Assembly (NCBI RefSeq): GCF_037450285.1
Contig: NZ_JAQISN010000001.1
Span: 1,116,001 to 1,180,000, forward strand
Source: Erwinia sp. SLM-02
GTDB taxonomy: Bacteria; Pseudomonadota; Gammaproteobacteria; Enterobacterales; Enterobacteriaceae
Reading direction: 5' to 3'
Length of the DNA: 64,000 nucleotides
The translations under genes were made by a program, and so were the position numbers. Below, piece after piece: positions 61,404 through 64,000 of this stretch (position 1 is its first letter; the number at the start of each line of letters is the position of its first letter). Below the pieces are notes generated by a model, which was not told where the DNA came from, did no database searches, and worked only from the letters and a program-made list of their open reading frames with translations.

Positions 61404-64000
61404 ATGGAGAAACTCACCCTGATAGTGGTTGGCAACGGTATGGCGGGCGCACGGCTGGTGGAGCAGCTGTGCGAACGCGCGCCGGGGCGCTGGCGCATCC
61501 TGATCGTTGGCGAGGAGCCGCAGCCCGCCTATAACCGCATCCAGCTGACCCCGGTGCTGTCCGGTGAGAAACGTTTTGAAGACATCATCACCCACGACGC
61601 GCAGTGGTATGCGTCGCATGACGTCACGTTAATCGCCGGTGCGCCGGTCACGGCGATCGACCGCGCCGCCCGTCGGGTGAGCGTCGGCGATCGAACGCTG
61701 GCCTATGACCATCTGGTGCTGTCCACCGGCTCGCGGGCGTTTATGCCGCCGCTGCCGGGGGACGATCTGCCCGGCATCCACGGCTTTCGCGATATGCGGG
61801 ATGTGGAAAGCATTCTCAGCGCTGACGTCACCGGGCAGCCTGCGGTGGTGATCGGCGGCGGCGTATTAGGCGTGGAAGCCGCCGCGGCGCTGGCGCTGCG
61901 TGGGATGCGGGTCAGCCTGCTGCACCGGGGACCGCATCTGATGGACGCCCAGCTGGATGCGCATACCGCCGAACTGCTGCAGGCCAGCCTGGCGGCGCGC
62001 GGCATCGCCACGCTTTTGCGGGCGCCGACCGCTGCCTATGTCGGTGACCTTTCCGGCCACGTGCGGGCGGTGGCGCTGCGCGACGGTCGCGAGATCCCGG
62101 CGCAGCGCGTGGTGGTGGCCGCCGGTGTGCGGCCCGAGATCGCCCTGGCACAGGCCGCCGGGCTGGCCTGCGATCGCGGCATTCTGGTCAGCGAGACGCT
62201 GCACACCTCCGACCCGGCGATTTCCGCCATCGGTGAATGCTGCCAGCAGGGGCAGCTCACCGTCGGCCTGGTCGCCCCGTGCTGGCAGCAGGCCGACGCG
62301 CTGGCCGCCCGTCTGGCCGGGGAGCCGATCGCGGCGGCCACCACCCGGACGCTGGCGCTGCGCCTGAAGGTCACCGGCATCGATCTGTTCTGCGCCGGCG
62401 AGCTGCACGGCGGCGAGGGCGCGCAGATCCACAGTGCATCCAATCCGCTGGACGGCCATTACCGCCGCCTGCTGCTGCGCGATAACCGGCTGGAAGGCGT
62501 GGTGCTATGGGGCGATATCAGCGATGGCCCGGACTATCTGGCCCGCATTAACCACACCGATTTTCCGCAGACGCCACCGAGCGTCTTCAGTCCCGGCGAT
62601 GAACCGGCCGATTCCGGCCTGCCGCCGGTTAAATCAGAACAGTTGCCCGGCGAGGCAACGAGGAGCAAAGCAATGTCGAAACCCGTATTAGTGATGGCCG
62701 GACACGGCATGGTTGGACACCATTTCCTGCAGCAGCTGGTGGAGCGCGAGCTGCATTTGCAGTATCAGATCGTGGTGTTTGCGGAAGAGAACGTCCCGGC
62801 CTATGACCGGGTGCACCTTTCCGAGTATTTCTCCGGGCGCAGTGCGGAATCGCTGTCGATGGTGACCGGCGGCTTCTTTGAAGCCAGCGGCATTGAACTG
62901 CGGCTGGGCCACTGCATCGGCCATATCGATACCCGCCACCGTTTTGTTGTTGACCACCAGGGCCGGCAGACCGCATACGACGTGCTGGTGCTGGCCACCG
63001 GTTCGTATCCGTTTGTGCCGCCGATCCCGGGCAACGATGCGCCGGGCTGCCTGGTGTACCGCACGCTGGACGATCTGGCGGCGATCCAGTCCTGCGCCGC
63101 CAGCGGGAAAACCGGCGTGGTGGTCGGCGGTGGCCTGCTGGGGCTGGAAGCGGCCAATGCCCTGAAGCACCTCGGCCTGCAAACCCACGTGGTGGAGTTC
63201 GCCCCCCGGCTGATGGGCGTGCAGCTGGATGAAGGCGGATCGGCGATGCTGCGGCGCAAAATTGAAGCGCTGGATGTGCAGGTACATACCGGCAAGGAAA
63301 CGTGCGCCATCGTCGCCGGAGACGCCGGGGGCTATCGCATGGAGTTCGCCGACGGCAGCCATCTGGATACCGATCTGGTGCTGTTTTCCGCCGGTATTCG
63401 CCCCCGCGACCAGCTGGCGAGAGAGTGCGGACTGGAGGTCGGGCCGCGCGGCGGGATTGTGATTAACGATTGCTGCCGCACCTCCGACCCGGCGATTTAT
63501 GCCATCGGCGAATGCGCGCTGTGGAACGGGCAGATTTTTGGCCTGGTTGCCCCCGGCTACCAGATGGCGCGCACCCTGGCCGACACGCTTTTGGGTAGCG
63601 ACGTGGCCTTTAAAGGCGCGGATATGAGCACCAAACTGAAGCTGCTGGGCGTGGAGGTGGCGTCGGTGGGCGATGCGCACGGCCGCACGCCGGGTAGCCA
63701 GAGCTACAGCTGGGTGGACGGCCCGGCGGAAGTGTACAAAAAAATCGTCGTGTCGGAGGACAAAAAGCGCCTGCTCGGCGCGGTGCTGGTCGGCGACAGC
63801 AGCGAATACAGCACGCTGTTGCAGATGATGCTCAACGATATGCCGCTGCCCGCCAGCCCGGAATCCCTGATCCTGCCCGCCGGTTCCGGCGCGGCCCCGC
63901 AGACGCTGGGCGTGGCGGCGCTGCCGGACGGTGCGCAAATCTGCTCCTGCCATAACGTCAGCAAATCGGATATCTGTGACGCGGTGAAGGGCGGCTGTGG
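61404..64000 (+). CDS. nasC-nasB continuous frame: FAD/NAD(P) oxidoreductase plus nitrite reductase large subunit (partial)
   Basis: From ATG 61404 the frame stays open to the window edge. Codons 1-423 are a NasC-like flavoprotein (VVGNGMAGARLVE at about 7-19, VVIGGGVLGVEAAAALALRG, and a late dinucleotide-domain end). The next segment, from MSKPVLVMAGHGMVG at 62673, is the start of NasB/NirB, reaching the Cys pair of its [2Fe-2S] domain (ICSCHNV) at the edge. The NasC end flows into NasB without a stop, though NasB has its own ribosome-binding site. NasC is thought to feed electrons to NasA; NasB reduces nitrite to ammonium. nasA would be expected beyond the edge. Confidence 0.8.
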   Translation, partial: MEKLTLIVVGNGMAGARLVEQLCERAPGRWRILIVGEEPQPAYNRIQLTPVLSGEKRFEDIITHDAQWYASHDVTLIAGAPVTAIDRAARRVSVGDRTLAYDHLVLSTGSRAFMPPLPGDDLPGIHGFRDMRDVESILSADVTGQPAVVIGGGVLGVEAAAALALRGMRVSLLHRGPHLMDAQLDAHTAELLQASLAARGIATLLRAPTAAYVGDLSGHVRAVALRDGREIPAQRVVVAAGVRPEIALAQAAGLACDRGILVSETLHTSDPAISAIGECCQQGQLTVGLVAPCWQQADALAARLAGEPIAAATTRTLALRLKVTGIDLFCAGELHGGEGAQIHSASNPLDGHYRRLLLRDNRLEGVVLWGDISDGPDYLARINHTDFPQTPPSVFSPGDEPADSGLPPVKSEQLPGEATRSKAMSKPVLVMAGHGMVGHHFLQQLVERELHLQYQIVVFAEENVPAYDRVHLSEYFSGRSAESLSMVTGGFFEASGIELRLGHCIGHIDTRHRFVVDHQGRQTAYDVLVLATGSYPFVPPIPGNDAPGCLVYRTLDDLAAIQSCAASGKTGVVVGGGLLGLEAANALKHLGLQTHVVEFAPRLMGVQLDEGGSAMLRRKIEALDVQVHTGKETCAIVAGDAGGYRMEFADGSHLDTDLVLFSAGIRPRDQLARECGLEVGPRGGIVINDCCRTSDPAIYAIGECALWNGQIFGLVAPGYQMARTLADTLLGSDVAFKGADMSTKLKLLGVEVASVGDAHGRTPGSQSYSWVDGPAEVYKKIVVSEDKKRLLGAVLVGDSSEYSTLLQMMLNDMPLPASPESLILPAGSGAAPQTLGVAALPDGAQICSCHNVSKSDICDAVKGGC
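62661..62675 (+). promoter_or_regulatory. nasB: internal ribosome-binding site and start of nasB
   Basis: AGGAG (62661-62665) sits seven bases before an in-frame ATG at 62673 that begins the normal NirB/NasB N-terminus. Separate NasB could be made by initiation here even though no stop ends NasC. Confidence 0.6.

Overview
The window reads as the chromosome of an enterobacterium, most likely Erwiniaceae (Erwinia or Pantoea relatives). Dense GC-rich coding, mel, nas and thi operons with enterobacterial layouts and a chromosomal qnrB-type gene support this. The genus is an inference. No rRNA, tRNA, transposase, prophage or CRISPR array was seen.

Layout. 1-10.4 kb: a GNAT enzyme, an uncharacterised protein, an AraC regulator divergent from melA-melB (melibiose hydrolysis and uptake), then a four-gene SBP_bac_5-type ABC importer with two fused ATPase domains behind a Zur-box-like palindrome. 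10.4-13.4 kb: a mosaic of dispersed repeats around a StbD/StbE-type toxin-antitoxin pair. 13.4-16.8 kb: mesD-mesX (folate-independent, oxygen-dependent methionine synthesis), a small P-loop kinase and a small conserved protein. 17-25.9 kb: a LysR relic, a GST, LysR, a LexA-boxed qnr gene, HAD phosphatase, arylamine N-acetyltransferase, MocR regulator, MscS channel, and a MarR/oxidoreductase divergent pair. 25.9-32.5 kb: a second repeat-rich zone with a lipoprotein gene and decayed relatives, an SMR pump, an SDR, a GNAT and an AT-rich orphan membrane protein. 32.5-39.5 kb: a Fur-boxed siderophore-binding protein and a sugar ABC operon with a TIM-barrel isomerase/epimerase. 39.5-48.7 kb: an iron-regulated heme-scavenging cluster (ECF sigma, FecR, TonB receptor, heme oxygenase, hemophilin-like hemophore, Slam-like secretor) and a Fur-boxed FAD monooxygenase. 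48.8-52.1 kb: a TPP-riboswitch-controlled tenA-thiZ-thiX-thiY operon. 52.1-56.8 kb: a third repeat zone in which two inverted 198-bp elements bracket hmuS and an extensin-like gene. 56.9-64 kb: nasR and the assimilatory nitrate operon nasFED plus a continuous nasC-nasB frame that runs off the window.

Together the genes describe a plant- or soil-associated cell tuned to scavenge nutrients (alpha-galactosides, metal chelates, heme, thiamin pyrimidines, nitrate). Expression is tied to metal or nitrogen status by Fur, Zur, LexA, TPP and ANTAR signals.

The most unusual material is the intergenic repeat system. Unit A is a ~100-bp unit with terminal inverted repeats, usually followed by a short hairpin H and unit B. 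Unit B carries the ribosome-binding site and first codons of a lipoprotein gene, mostly with the start codon mutated to ACG. One intact lipoprotein gene, one truncated hybrid and one internal-deletion relic of that gene all sit next to these repeats, so the repeats look as if they were born from or spread with its 5' end. A second family in the 52-57 kb zone likewise ends at the ribosome-binding site of a small membrane-protein gene.
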